From the NCBI GenBank assembly GCA_907165275.2, contig CAJRBF020000015.1, forward strand, positions 1 through 64,000: 64,000 bases of DNA, written 5' to 3'. A model generated the notes under the pieces. The model had not been told where the DNA came from. It did not search any database and worked only from the letters and a program-made list of their open reading frames with translations. This document shows, piece after piece, positions 18,650 through 29,375 of the stretch. The DNA is from Zygaena filipendulae (taxonomy: Eukaryota > Arthropoda > Insecta > Lepidoptera > Zygaenidae). The position numbers and the translations under genes were made by a program. Each line of letters opens with the position of its first letter. Within the stretch, counting starts at the first letter, position 1.

Positions 18650-21580
18650 CTAAGGTGGAGCACGCAAACTCAAATAATGCCTATTTACTCTTGCCTTGAA
18701 AATCCCTATATTATATGTATCGGGGAACAAAGATGCAGGAAGGGAATTCCATTCCCTGGCGGTTCGCATAATGAAGGATGAAGCGAACCGAGAGGTGCGA
18801 TGAGGTGGAATATCGACCACATACGGGTGGAATCCCTGCCCACGCCTCGTCGTCCGATGGTGGAAAGGTGCAGACGGAATTAACTCATGCAATTCCTGCG
18901 CACACTCTCCGAAATGTAACCTGTAAAAAACGCACAGACTCGCAACCAGACGGCGATGTTCGAGGCTCTGAAGCTGTTTAGTTGTGAGTGCCTCATCGCC
19001 TATAAGTCTTCTGGCGCGTCTGTCGATAGCTTCCAGGGCTTCAAGCTGATACCGGGCGGATCCATCCCAGAGGTGGGAGCAGTACTCCATGCAGGAGCGA
19101 ACTTGAGCTGAGTAGAGATTCAGCAACTGGCCCGGAGTGAAGTAGTAGCGAACCTTGGAAAGGATGCCCAATTTTTTCGATGCAGTTTTAGCCCTGGACT
19201 CTATGTAGTTCCCAAAGTTCAGGTCTGATGACAAGTCCACACCAAGGAGTTGAAGATGTCGAGTTACTGGTACAGGTACATTCCGGAAAGTAGGAGCCAA
19301 GTTGAACGGGCTCTTCTTGGCGGAGAAAAGACACGCCTGGGTCTTAGTGGCATTAAAATTGACAAGGTTGGCATCACCCCAGTCAGACACTGCCTGTAGG
19401 GTTGAGTTGGTGCGTTCAACCATTGTCAATCTTAGGTCGTCTGTCTCAGATTTTTTAGCCTTTGCGCTGGAGAAGTATCTCTCCGTAACCGTGTTGTCAT
19501 CTGCATACCCAAATAAACCAGGCCTGAGCAGATCGTTGATATGCAGCAGGAATAATGTTGCGGAGAGAACAGAGCCCTGAGGTACCCCGGCATTGATAGC
19601 TAATAGATCAGACGAGCAGCCGTCAACAACTACACGAATTGATCGTTCCCTTAGGAAATCAGAAATCCAAGCACAAAGACTAGCTGGAATACCATAAGCA
19701 GGAAGCTTCGCTATAAGGCCACCGTGCCAAACCCTGTCAAAAGCCTTCGAGATGTCTAGTGAGACAGCAAGTGCCTCACCGTATTTCTCAAGGGCCTCGC
19801 CCCAAAGGTGTGTGGCATACACTAGAAGATCTCCAGTAGACCGACGCTGGCGAAACCCGTACTGTCGATCACTAAGGAGGTCATTGTCTTCGAGGTATGC
19901 CAGTAAGCGATTATTGATTACACGTTCCATGACCTTGCAAAGGATGGAAGTGATCGCAATTGGGCGGTAGTTGGCAGGGTCAGCACGACTACCCTTTTTC
20001 GGTACGGGTTGTACATTAGCTATCTTCCAAGCTTTAGGCACTTTTCCAGTCCGAAACGACAGACGAAACAGGCGTGTCAGAACAGGAGACAACTCGGCAG
20101 CACAGTTCCTCAGCACAATGGCAGGAATACCATCTGGACCACTGGCTTTATTCACATCTAGATTGCGTAGAGTCTTAAGTACCTCCTTTTGGTGAATACG
20201 AATATCAGACATTTTGCATTCACAAGGAGGCAACTGAGGTGGTGTTTTATTGCTTGCATCTAGATGAGAGTTAGCGGCAAACAAAGATGCAAATAAGTTG
20301 GCCTTTTCAACAGCGGTATGTGCCAGTGTGCCGTCCGGTTTCTGCAGAGGAGGGAGTGAGGAGCGACAGAAGTTCGCCTCAACGCACTTTGCTAGCGACC
20401 AAAACTCTTTACTCCCAGAAGGGTACGAGGCGAGTTTAGCGCCCACGCGGCTGACGTGGTTGAAGCGGGCCTTCTTCATCGCTTTTTTGCAGGACTTGGC
20501 TGCCTTGTTAAAGGCTTTCTTCTTTTTCCGCGTGTCCGGAGCTTTGCGCTTTCTAGCATCAACCCAAGCTTCATATGCCGACTGCTTGATTGCCTCGGCC
20601 TTCAAGCAATCAGAACCAAACCAGGGTTGAGCTCTAAGACCAGTTGGTCGGTCAGAAAATGGGATGTAATATTCCATCGCCTGGCCAATAACCTCGGCAA
20701 TGGCCGACGCGCAGCTCGACGGATCGCCAGAAGAAAAGCATACCTGCAGCCAAGGATAAGACGCCAGAAAATGCCGCATCTCATCCCAATCTGCTGACTT
20801 GTATCGCCACACTCGTCTAATGCCTCTGGGGCTGGAGTCGGGTGGGGGACACAATAGTACGGACTTTACCAGACAATGGTCAGAACTGCCAAGAGGGGCC
20901 GAGACTGACACTTGGTATCGGTCTGGTTCAGTCGTCAGCAGAAGGTCCAAACAATTGGCCGTGTGGTTCTCAACGTCAGGTATTCGAGTTGCTTGGTCAA
21001 CCAGCTGGGAAAGGTTCATGGACAAGGCAAGCTTGTACGCCTCTCTACCAGCGTGGTCCGTTTTCTGGTATGGGAACAACCACTGTTCGTGGTGGGCATT
21101 AAAGTCCCCCAGAAAAACGATTTGAGCAGTCGGATACCTTTGTTGAGCCACATCGGCAGCCTCACTCAGATGATCAAACAACCGAGTTGTCTCCTGATCT
21201 CCGCTGTGCGATCTGTAGACACCCACATAAACAATTTTTTCAGTGCCAGTGTCTACGAGCACCCATATTGATGAAGAAGAGGGATCCTCTAGGTTACGGA
21301 GACGCTTGCAACAGATATCGTCGCGCACATAGAAACAAACCCCTGCTCTAGAACGAAAGTTGTGCTCCAAGGTGTAGCCTGGGTAGTTCAGGTAAGAAGT
21401 ATCAGCAGGGGTTGTAATTTGCGTCTCCGTAAGCAAGAGCAGATGCGGCCTAGCAGTCTCAAGGTGGTGGTGGACTGGTACGAGATTGGAGTGCAGACCT
21501 CTGATATTTGTGAGGTGCACTTTAAGCGAGAGGCCGTGCATCCGCTGTTGAGACCTCAACTTCTTATTTTGTTTCATCAT
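18650..21580 (-). CDS. LINE endonuclease-reverse transcriptase, full-length frame
   Basis: The 976-residue protein has two catalytic domains. The N-terminal endonuclease (about residues 20-240) shows the Glu in LTETQI, GDFNAHHEQW near residue 158 and SSDHCL near 230. A Lys-rich linker (about residues 350-410, RKKKKAFNKAAKS) may bind nucleic acid. The RT (about 490-770) shows NYRPIAITSI, LDISKAFDRVW, GVPQGSVLS and the catalytic YADD near residue 690. A C-terminal region ends in TAREWNSLPASLFP. All catalytic motifs are present and there are no stops, so this copy could still be active or was recently. The first Met at 21,580 gives a start close to the endonuclease fold. Clade is unassigned. Confidence 0.9.
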   Translation of the reverse strand: MMKQNKKLRSQQRMHGLSLKVHLTNIRGLHSNLVPVHHHLETARPHLLLLTETQITTPADTSYLNYPGYTLEHNFRSRAGVCFYVRDDICCKRLRNLEDPSSSSIWVLVDTGTEKIVYVGVYRSHSGDQETTRLFDHLSEAADVAQQRYPTAQIVFLGDFNAHHEQWLFPYQKTDHAGREAYKLALSMNLSQLVDQATRIPDVENHTANCLDLLLTTEPDRYQVSVSAPLGSSDHCLVKSVLLCPPPDSSPRGIRRVWRYKSADWDEMRHFLASYPWLQVCFSSGDPSSCASAIAEVIGQAMEYYIPFSDRPTGLRAQPWFGSDCLKAEAIKQSAYEAWVDARKRKAPDTRKKKKAFNKAAKSCKKAMKKARFNHVSRVGAKLASYPSGSKEFWSLAKCVEANFCRSSLPPLQKPDGTLAHTAVEKANLFASLFAANSHLDASNKTPPQLPPCECKMSDIRIHQKEVLKTLRNLDVNKASGPDGIPAIVLRNCAAELSPVLTRLFRLSFRTGKVPKAWKIANVQPVPKKGSRADPANYRPIAITSILCKVMERVINNRLLAYLEDNDLLSDRQYGFRQRRSTGDLLVYATHLWGEALEKYGEALAVSLDISKAFDRVWHGGLIAKLPAYGIPASLCAWISDFLRERSIRVVVDGCSSDLLAINAGVPQGSVLSATLFLLHINDLLRPGLFGYADDNTVTERYFSSAKAKKSETDDLRLTMVERTNSTLQAVSDWGDANLVNFNATKTQACLFSAKKSPFNLAPTFRNVPVPVTRHLQLLGVDLSSDLNFGNYIESRAKTASKKLGILSKVRYYFTPGQLLNLYSAQVRSCMEYCSHLWDGSARYQLEALEAIDRRARRLIGDEALTTKQLQSLEHRRLVASLCVFYRLHFGECAQELHELIPSAPFHHRTTRRGQGFHPYVVDIPPHRTSRFASSFIMRTAREWNSLPASLFPDTYNIGIFKARVNRHYLSLRAPP

Positions 21581-22180
21581 GTTTGTATATAAAAAGGCAA
21601 GGAGGAAATAGGCAAGGAGAGGAAGTTATGCGAGGCATCAACCGGACCCCAACGAAAGTTGCAACGCTGCCGCACGATGAGGAAACCTAGCTCGGAGACC
21701 GCGGGGACGCCCGGACCCCCCCAGAGCCGCCTGTCGAGGCCTCTCGTCCGGTTGCCAACCGGCCCGACAGGAGCAACCCTGGGATTTAACACCGATGGCG
21801 GAGCAGCCTTTCGCAGATGGCTAGCCTGCAATTGGGCTCCCAACTATCGGCGGGCGGCCAGCGGAAAACCGTCGCTCCGGATCCCGCTGCTCTCCAGAAC
21901 TAAGCACCGCGTACGGCAACATTACAAATATGTGTACGGTACACCGGAAGATGCAACTGCATAGACCCTCTCCTTGGAGGCTTCTCAGGGTACACAGGGT
22001 GGAACGCGCGAACGCTTGGCACCCCGACTTCTACCCTGAGGGTGGTGACCAGCCACGGCCGAAGCCTACCACCGGAAAGAGTGTCACCCTTTAGCACCAC
22101 CCAGGGGCCACGTGTAGGGTCTCGAGGGTACAGCCTACGGACGCGGGTGACAATTGACCCCCAGAATAAATTATAAATTA
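21581..22180 (-). other. presumed 5' UTR of the LINE
   Basis: The sequence is GC-rich, differs in composition from its surroundings, and ends where AT-rich LOA 3' sequence begins. I see no ORF1, zinc knuckle or coiled coil, so this is either a long 5' UTR or a badly decayed ORF1 region. Confidence 0.4.
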
Positions 22181-22296
22181 TAGTTGCAACTAAATTATAG
22201 TTCTTATCTTATCTTAAATAATGGGGTGGGCAAGCAAAGCCTCGGCACTTCGACCCTTGGGATCTTTTGTACCATCCCCATCCTATGCTCCTCCCT

Positions 22297-24287
22297 CTAC
22301 TCCCTGAAAACCTCGGCGGCAAAGGCCAGCGTGCAGTGGAGGGGTAAGAGCCTAAAGTCCTCTGGTTCTGGGTAGGCCATCCCCAGGAGGTCCATTCGTT
22401 TACGAGCCAAGGCATCGCACTCGCACATAAGATGTGCCATTGTTTCCACCTCTTCGCCGCACTTCCTGCAGGATGAGTCGCTTGCGAGTTTCATTTTCGT
22501 GAGGTGTTCCTTTGTCCCGAAGTGACCTGTAAGCACACCAGTGATTAGGCGGGCCTGATTGCGACTTAAGAGAAGTATGCTACGTGACAGTTTCTCATCG
22601 GTTTTGTCGCCGATAAAGCGTTTAGAATGCCTGAGGCCCGTAGTCGACGACCACTCCTGTGAGTGTCTTTTCCGGGCGTTTTCGCGAATTGCCTTTTTCA
22701 CCATGTTTGCAGAGATCCCAACAAATGGCTCTGGTCCAATGAGGGTTTCATCTGATCCTTTCCTTGCCAGTTCATCTGCAAGTTCATTGCCTTGTATACC
22801 TACATGACCTGGAACCCAGATTAATCTGACCTTGTTGTTGGCGCCCAATTTGTTCATGGCATGGACGCATTCAAGCACCAACCTTGATTCCACTCTACAT
22901 GATGTTACAGCTTTTATCGCAGCTTGGCTATCTGTGAGTATGTAGATGGATTTTCCTTTTGTTTCGTTTTTGATATTTTCTTTAACACAGCTTATTATGG
23001 CGTAGGTTTCTGCTTGAAAGACTGTTGCATATCTTCCCATGCTCTGGGAAGATTTATAGTGTTCAGCATATACCCCCGCCCCTGTGCCCGTGCTCGTTTT
23101 TGAGCCATCTGTATACCAGATTAGGCTACCTATGTCTGGTTTCCGTATACCTTTTTTCCATTCTTCCCTGGTTGGGATTTTCACCTTGTAGTTCCTTTTG
23201 AAAGAGTAGACGGGGTTCATTTTGTCTCTTCCCATGTCCATCAGTCCGTCGATGTCGTTATTGACATCCAATTTCGTATGCGTGGTTTGCGGAATGGATC
23301 TATTCCACGCCCCAGCCTCGGCTAGCCGATATAGTGCTTTCCAAGCCTCAGCCTCCACCTCTATGTGTAGTGGTGTGAGGTCCAATAAGATCTCCATTGC
23401 CGACGTTGGTGTCGTCTTGAAGGCCCCTGTGATTGAGAGACATGCTAGGCGTTGCACTTTCTTGAGTTCTGCCTTGCACGTTTCCAGTTTAGTCCTTGGC
23501 CACCACACGATGCTGCCATACTTGATTATGGGAACCACCATCATCCTGTAGAGCCAGTGGACTACTTTTGGCTTTAGGCCCCATGTACTGCCGTAGGCTC
23601 TACGGCACATCCCAAATATTCTTAGAGCCTTTGTCGTGATGTTGTTCACATGTGTTTTAAACGTCAGCTCCTTGTCCAAAGTAACTCCAAGATATTTCAC
23701 TTCAGTGGACCAGTTTAACTGATTTCCTGACATAGATAAGGTTTTCAGCCCTGTTAAAGTCCTTCTCCTAGTAAATGCCAAGACTGACGTTTTACTTGGA
23801 CTGACCGATAGTCGGTTTTTTGTACACCATCTCTCAACTCTGTTTAGAGCCTCTTGCATTAGACATGATGTAGTCCCAGGAAATTTTCCATTTACTAGTA
23901 TTACAATGTCATCTGCATATCCTACCGTATAGTACGGTCCTCTGTTCAGTTCTTTGATAAGTGAGTCTATCACCATACACCATAGGGTGGGTGGTAGCAC
24001 ACCTCCTTGTGGACATCCCCTAGTGGTTTTCACACACATTGTCTCTCCTCGTAGATTCGAGTGTATGATTCTGCCCTTTAACATATGGTCGACCCACCGA
24101 CCAATTGTCCTGTTGATACCATGCTCACGTACGGCGTCCTTGATAGAGTCGTGAGTTGTTCTGTCGAAGGCTCCTTCAATATCTAGGAAGGCTCCCAGAC
24201 ACAGCTCTTTTTCCTCAATAGCCTTTTCCGCACGACTGACCACATAGTGCAGCGCCGTTTCAGTGGATTTGCCCGACTGGTAAGCAT
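22297..24287 (-). CDS. LINE ORF2 C-terminal half: RT, RNase H and zinc knuckle
   Basis: Counted from the Met at 24,243, the RT palm shows DIEGAFDRT near residue 24, GCPQGGVLP near 80 and YADDIVIL near 107. RNase H runs from IWYTDGSK (about 375) through ETYAI, LTDSQAAI and the PGHVGIQGNELAD helix to about 505. The C terminus has a CCHC module (CRKCGEE ... HLMCEC). RNase H would remove template RNA after first-strand synthesis. The frame extends upstream of the Met without a stop, reading AYQSGKSTETALH, which clearly continues the upstream frame (24,288-25,928). The Met is therefore not the native start. Confidence 0.88.
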
Positions 24288-25928
24288 TTCATGCAGTTTA
24301 GTCCGTTTTAAAGGTCCTGTCCTTACGTATTTGTCTATAAGTTTTTTCATGCATTTTAAAATAAATGATGATAGACTTATAGGCCTGTAAGACCTTGCCT
24401 GATCGTAGCTCGGTTTTCCTGGTTTAGGTATATACACTACCTTTACCTGTCGCCATATCTTAGGTATATATCCCAAAGCGATACAGGCCTTGAAAATTCT
24501 GCACAATTGCGGCAACAATATTCCTGCACCCTGTTGTAGTAGTATTGGGTATATTCCATCCGGCCCTGGAGATTTGAATGGCTCGAAGCTGAATATTGCC
24601 CACTTAACCTTCAGTTCATCTACTACCTTTTTAGCAGTGTTCCAATCTTCTCTACTAGTACGGCGCGATAGCTCGTTAGTGGAGATTGGCTCCTCATTTA
24701 CTGCCTCTATTTCCTCTGATCCTGGGAAGTGTGTCTTAAACATCACTTTTAGGGTCTCTTTTCCTGTGTCCGTAAGTTCTCCATCATCATCTCGAACAAC
24801 TGACAATGGATGAACCTTAACTGCAGCCATCGCCTTTGAAAGTCTCATACTTTCAGGTATTGAACTTATGTTGTCACAATGTTCCCTCCAAGCCTTGCGT
24901 TTAGCCTTTCGTACCTCCTTGTTATATTCTGTGAGCAGTCTGTGGTATTCACTAAACTCCTTTGTAGCCATGGCTCTATTAAAAGCTCTACGTGTGGTCT
25001 TCTTCAACTTTGAAAGTTTAGTAGACCACCATGGTACCTTCTTTGAGAGGGATTCCTTTTCAGGACAGTTGTTTAACCATGCTCCCATGATAGCCTGATT
25101 AACCCTGTCTGCTTCGAACTCCAGATCCACGGTCGAACCTAAGTTCCCGTTAAAGTTTCCCAGTTCCCCCTTTAAGTCCCTTCTGAAGGCGCTCCATTCG
25201 GTATTCCTGGGATTCCTTCTGCGTACAGTTGTCCATTCAGCCATGGTGCTGTACCTAAAGCATATGTATCTGTGATCTGAAAGCGAGGTCTCATTAGATA
25301 CATGCCAATCCATAACCTTGTTAGTTGCATTGCTAGAAGCCAGTGTTATGTCTATTACCTCTCTACGTCTTGAAGTGACGAAGGTCGGCCTGTTTCCGTT
25401 ATTGAGAATTTGTAAATTAGAACTTACCACGAATTCTAATACTTTTTCTCCTCTTTTGTTGACGTCCGAGCTTCCCCAGACGACATGGTGCGCATTCGCG
25501 TCGCAGCCAATGATGACATGACAGTTACTTTGGCTACCGTACTCGACGAGGTCCCTCAACTTTGGTGTAATTGGTTCCACGTCCTCATATGGAAGATAGG
25601 CAGAAGTTATGATCAGTGCTTCCTTTCCTTTACTCCCACCGGTATGGATCTTGATGGTTGTTAGATCCCTGAAGCAAAAATTATGCAAGGGAATTGCATT
25701 TATCTCCTTTCGGAGATAAATACAAGTCCTTGCATCCTTAGTGGCACAGAAATAATAGATAATACCTCCCGTGTCACCCAGGCCCTTAACTTCCCCCTTA
25801 TACAGATAAGGTTCTTGTATCAGGGCGCAGTCATAAATGTTCCTTTTGAGGTCACGCGCCAAAAGGGCCGTGGCCGCCTTACTGTGATGCAAATTAATTT
25901 GTACACACCTTAGTTCCTGTTTAGACAT
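24288..25928 (-). CDS. LINE ORF2 N-terminal half: endonuclease and RT fingers
   Basis: The frame starts with an ATG only a few bases after the poly(A) spacer and encodes the endonuclease (about residues 5-230). Landmarks are QINLHHSK, the Glu in LIQEPYLYKG, GCDANAHHVVWGS near 140 and SLSDHRYI near 225. The start of the RT follows, with FKSPGPDGI and SYRPISLSSF. Beyond about 24,287 this frame reads nonsense to a stop at 24,183, while the true continuation lies one frame away. A small deletion or insertion just upstream of the AYQSGK motif is the simplest explanation. Confidence 0.88.
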
Positions 25929-25933
25929 CTTCT

Positions 25934-25935
<2 letters not shown>

Positions 25936-25988
<53 letters not shown>
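25936..25988 (-). repeat. 53-nt poly(A) tract between ORF1 and ORF2
   Basis: The coding strand has 53 consecutive A between the ORF1 stop (25,993) and the ORF2 ATG (25,928), framed by AGGAGG and GAAGAAG. This internal tract is not the element's 3' tail. It may be a translation reinitiation feature or an expanded homopolymer, and its exact length may be unreliable in assembly. Confidence 0.9.
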
Positions 25989-25992
25989 CCTC

Positions 25993-27336
25993 CTATTGCC
26001 CTTGAGCCTCCTCCTCTACCTGGTCCATCCGCTCCGGTGAAGAAGAGGAGCCCGACAAGTCAAGCCCTCCCAGCACGTCGAGCGCGTCATCGGTCCTCAC
26101 CGACGTAGTAGGCGATGAGACCCGATCACCGCCCGGCATGGAGGGTCCGCCACTCGGGCCCCCCTCATCCACCGGCCGGATGCCTGTAGCGAGGTCCCTC
26201 CTTGGTCCTCGTCTCTCCTCTTCCTTTTGGGGCTCCAGAGCATCATCCTCAAGCACCTTGAAGGAGCTCATGTCGATCCCCGTATGGAGGCAGTAGTTCG
26301 CCGCCTTGATGACATCCGCGGACGTTTGGTCCATAAGAACGATACGCCTCACGGATGCCTCCTCGACCAGCGTGTCCACCACCTTCCATTCGCTGGTCCT
26401 CAGTGCGGGATTGACGCGCTGCAGCATCTTGAGCACCCTGGTGTTGTCGGTGCGGCCCACATTTTTGGTCTTCCACGCCATTTTGACCGGTTTTGGAAGA
26501 TCCTTGGCCTCGACAACCTTCAGCTTCATGCCCTCCACGACTCTGCCGTTAAGGCATTGCAGCCACCTTACTGCAGCATCACCTTCACACGTGATGTGCA
26601 CCGCCCCCGCAACTACTATGCCTACGGTGACAGTGGGCATGGGATCGGGGGTGCCCTCCAGGAGATCAAAGATTTCTCCCTGGATGGCACCCAACGATTC
26701 CGCCCCTATCATCGTAGCCGGGTAGTTGTCGGCTATGACTGCCATCTTGGTACCCACGAGTGCTTCCCGATACGAGCCCTGATGTTTGGGTCTCTTGGAG
26801 CCCTCAGTGGCTTCCGCGGCTTCGTCACTGACCTCTCTTGGCCTTTTACCCGAAGATGCGACCGAGGCACCTTGCAGCGCCTGCGCTCTCTTCAGGATCC
26901 TTCGTCGCTTGGCGGCCATGCTTCCTCTGCCCTTCTTAGATGGTGGGCCTTGCCGTGGGGGGTTGCTTTCACCGACCTCTTTTGGCGCGCTGCCGGGCAC
27001 TGCGTCCCCCTCTGTCCTATTCGGATGGAGAGTTAGCGCGCCCAACTGCGCGCCGCCATCGGTGGGTCCCACAACCCCTACACCCTGTACGATGCGGAAG
27101 TTAGCACCTTTCCCATCAGTGGGGACACTACAGGTGGGCACTGCCGTTAGCGCGCCCTGCCTTGCGCCCCGCCCAATAGGTCCGGTGGTACCTTCCTTAC
27201 GTCCTTTGAAGGGCCCCCCTTTCCCCCCTTCCTTTCGTGTGCCTTTTTCAGGCTCGACCTTTTTGACCGCTACCTTTTCGGCAGCGTCCTTCCTGCCCTC
27301 TTCGGGCGCACCGCGGTTTGGGTTTAATGAATCCAT
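25993..27336 (-). CDS. LOA-like ORF1 protein
   Basis: This 447-residue protein has a long Gly/Lys/Pro-rich disordered N-terminal half with a basic patch (AAKRRRILKRAQ near residue 144). A compact domain follows at about residues 190-370 (MAVIADNYPATMIG ... WKVVDTL ... IVLMDQTSADVI). Its pattern resembles the DUF4780-type domain I associate with insect LINE ORF1 proteins. The acidic Ser-rich tail runs to the stop. There is no zinc knuckle. By analogy ORF1 packages element RNA. It starts after a GC-rich 5' UTR and ends immediately before the poly(A) spacer. Antisense open frames over it are shadows. Confidence 0.75.
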   Translation of the reverse strand: MDSLNPNRGAPEEGRKDAAEKVAVKKVEPEKGTRKEGGKGGPFKGRKEGTTGPIGRGARQGALTAVPTCSVPTDGKGANFRIVQGVGVVGPTDGGAQLGALTLHPNRTEGDAVPGSAPKEVGESNPPRQGPPSKKGRGSMAAKRRRILKRAQALQGASVASSGKRPREVSDEAAEATEGSKRPKHQGSYREALVGTKMAVIADNYPATMIGAESLGAIQGEIFDLLEGTPDPMPTVTVGIVVAGAVHITCEGDAAVRWLQCLNGRVVEGMKLKVVEAKDLPKPVKMAWKTKNVGRTDNTRVLKMLQRVNPALRTSEWKVVDTLVEEASVRRIVLMDQTSADVIKAANYCLHTGIDMSSFKVLEDDALEPQKEEERRGPRRDLATGIRPVDEGGPSGGPSMPGGDRVSSPTTSVRTDDALDVLGGLDLSGSSSSPERMDQVEEEAQGQ

Positions 27337-28260
27337 ATTTATAAGATGTTAGATATTCACCCTTCCAGCTCCCCACCCACCACGGAGCCACAAATGGGAT
27401 GCTAAAATAGCACCAGGGCTACTGGTCGGGTATAGCGCTCCCAATGGCACAACCTACGAGACGCAAATGGACGAGCCAACACTGCAGCCTGCCACCATCT
27501 AGGTGGTGGTCCACTAATAGAAATAGTGAACCTTGTTTCCTGATGGCCACAGACATGCAGGCAGCGCGCCCAGCCATCTGCAGGCCCCACCACCAGGCTC
27601 GCTCACCAGACGGCCATCTGATGGACGCCACAGCCGATTGATCCCAGCTGGCTAGACTGGGACCTCCCGTGTGAGAGGAAATCCAGACCAAAGAGGAGTG
27701 TTGCTATTCGATTGTAACAACCGCCGACATCTAGTAGCTCAGCCTCCAGGATTCCTTCATCCCCCCGTACGGGTCCCCGCGCACGGCACAAACACGCGGG
27801 TGGTCATTATGTCTCTCCCCCAGCATTTTGTAGTGAGGAAGGGACTGCAAGAACCTGACCACCTAGCCCCTGCATCAGATTATATATACACGCTAGTACA
27901 AATAGATATATAAATTAATATATATGCTACTTATATAGTTATGGGAGTGTGGGTAGATATATATTTTAAATATATCTAATACGAGGGAGATAGAAGGAGA
28001 ATTGGTTTAGGACGACTCCGCCCCTGGGGGTGGGTTCACGGAGACGCCTTCTCTTGTCCGGGGTTCGCAGTAAGCAAACATTCCCCAATGCAAGACTGAA
28101 GACTAAAAAGGACCACAGTATTGCATCAGGGGGGCAATCCGCAACCCGCCCACCCGCTCGGTCGCATGAGAAGGAAGTGCGCACGCTTCCGGTAGACTAT
28201 AAACAGAGAGATTATACCCTACAGGCACGAACCGAGCAAATTATAGTTAGTTGCTGTGTT
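27337..28260 (-). other. 5' UTR of the LOA-like LINE
   Basis: No coding capacity is apparent. The stretch holds a TATA-rich patch (27,880-27,990, plus strand) and GC-rich segments on either side. The 5' end is placed at about 28,260, where sequence character changes to a dispersed repeat. No target-site duplication was found. Confidence 0.4.
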
Positions 28261-28735
28261 AAGAGTGAACAATCAAAACAATAAGTACTGTTATAAAATA
28301 ATAGCTGTCCCACGTGGTTACACTGCACCCGCGAGAATTCCGAAGTTCCCGCGGAATTGTTTCATACAAATTTTGCAACCCCTTTTAGTCCCCTTAGGGT
28401 TCGAATTTTTAAAAATCCTTTGTTATCGAATGCCTATGTCATACAAAGAACACAAGTTCCAAGTTTCAGGTCTCTACTATCAGCAGTTCAGGCTGTGCGT
28501 TAATCCGTCAGTCAATCATTTAGGACATGGCAGGCATTTTATATACAATATTTGTTAGTATCAGGCAATTATTATTATAAGGTTAAAATAAGCTAAAACT
28601 CATTATTTAACTATCTCGAACACAAAAATTGTATTGATTGAAACAAATCTCATCTTCAAAAGGACTTGCAAACATCTGACTTAAAATGTACACTTGATTG
28701 CAATAAATGTTTGATTGATTGATTCATTGAACATT
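28261..28735 (+). repeat. LINE-tail-like dispersed repeat
   Basis: A GTTCCCGCGGAATT-type block, a CAGTTCAGGCTGTGCGTTAA block and a GTCAGTCAATC block occur in an order I recognise from common lepidopteran repeats. The end at 28,700-28,735 carries AATAAA followed by GATT repeats, typical of a LINE or SINE 3' tail. There is no coding sequence. Nothing was recognised between 28,736 and 28,984. Confidence 0.45.
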
Positions 28736-29375
28736 CCTGTTCCTTCCTGACATACAACCGTATTTTGCTGTACGACAACCAGCACTAATGCCTGTTTTCA
28801 CCGACATCCCATAAGTTTACGGGATCCCCTAAATGTTGTTTTGTGACCGTTAGAAGATTGTTTCTAGTTCTTCACCAACTTTACTAACTTTTGCCGCTTG
28901 ATCGGAAATATGTTATGAAAGAAATTCATTAAGATTTTATTTATTGACCGAAAAATATAAAGATGTTCGGAACCGTAAGATAATTATTATTTATTTATTT
29001 ATTTATTTATTTAACAATTAATGCACACAAGGACAACAAAAAAGGAAAAAAGTATAAAAGTAATCACGTACAAGAATCATGCTTATTCCATGTGGAATTT
29101 CTTCCAGCAGACCCGCAACAGGAAAAGAGAAAAGAATAGGCTGATCTGGTGTGCATCTGTTCGATAGGTACAATACAATAATAATACAATAATAATAAAA
29201 TAATAATACAATAATAATATACAATCAAAATAATAGAACCAAATAAACATAATAATAATAACATTATCTAACTACATACCTACATAAAATTACATGACAA
29301 TATAATATATAATAACACGTAATATATACAAATAAATACTATAACTATAAATAAATACAAAAATGAATACAATAG

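Larger units (their letters stand above)
18569..22180 (-). mobile_element. LINE with intact endonuclease/RT
   Basis: A minus-strand LINE ends in a poly(A) tail (about 20 T on the plus strand, 18,572-18,591). Just inside is a 3' end including TTACCATCAGGCGAGATCG on the coding strand, which I recognise from lepidopteran LINEs. The single long ORF (18,650-21,580) is uninterrupted. Upstream sequence (21,581-about 22,180) is GC-rich and non-coding, with no ORF1 visible. The 5' boundary is approximate because it adjoins the tail of the LOA element. Confidence 0.8.
22181..28260 (-). mobile_element. LOA-like LINE, nearly full length
   Basis: A minus-strand element is laid out as 5' UTR, ORF1, a poly(A) spacer, then endonuclease, RT and RNase H. 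RNase H in ORF2 and the RGCPQGG-type RT point to the LOA/I/R1 side of the LINE tree. LOA is my best estimate. The 3' end carries AAGAT repeats on the coding strand (about 22,205-22,220). One frameshift near 24,287 separates the two halves of ORF2; otherwise the coding regions are intact. Confidence 0.8.

Noticed and set aside
26227..27036. 269-codon plus-strand frame opposite the LOA-like ORF1
   Set aside because: It is antisense to a well-supported ORF1, and its composition mirrors codon bias on the other strand.
29018..29264. Leu/Ile/Tyr-rich frames suggesting a membrane protein
   Set aside because: They translate AATAATAATA-type simple sequence in a LINE 3' UTR.
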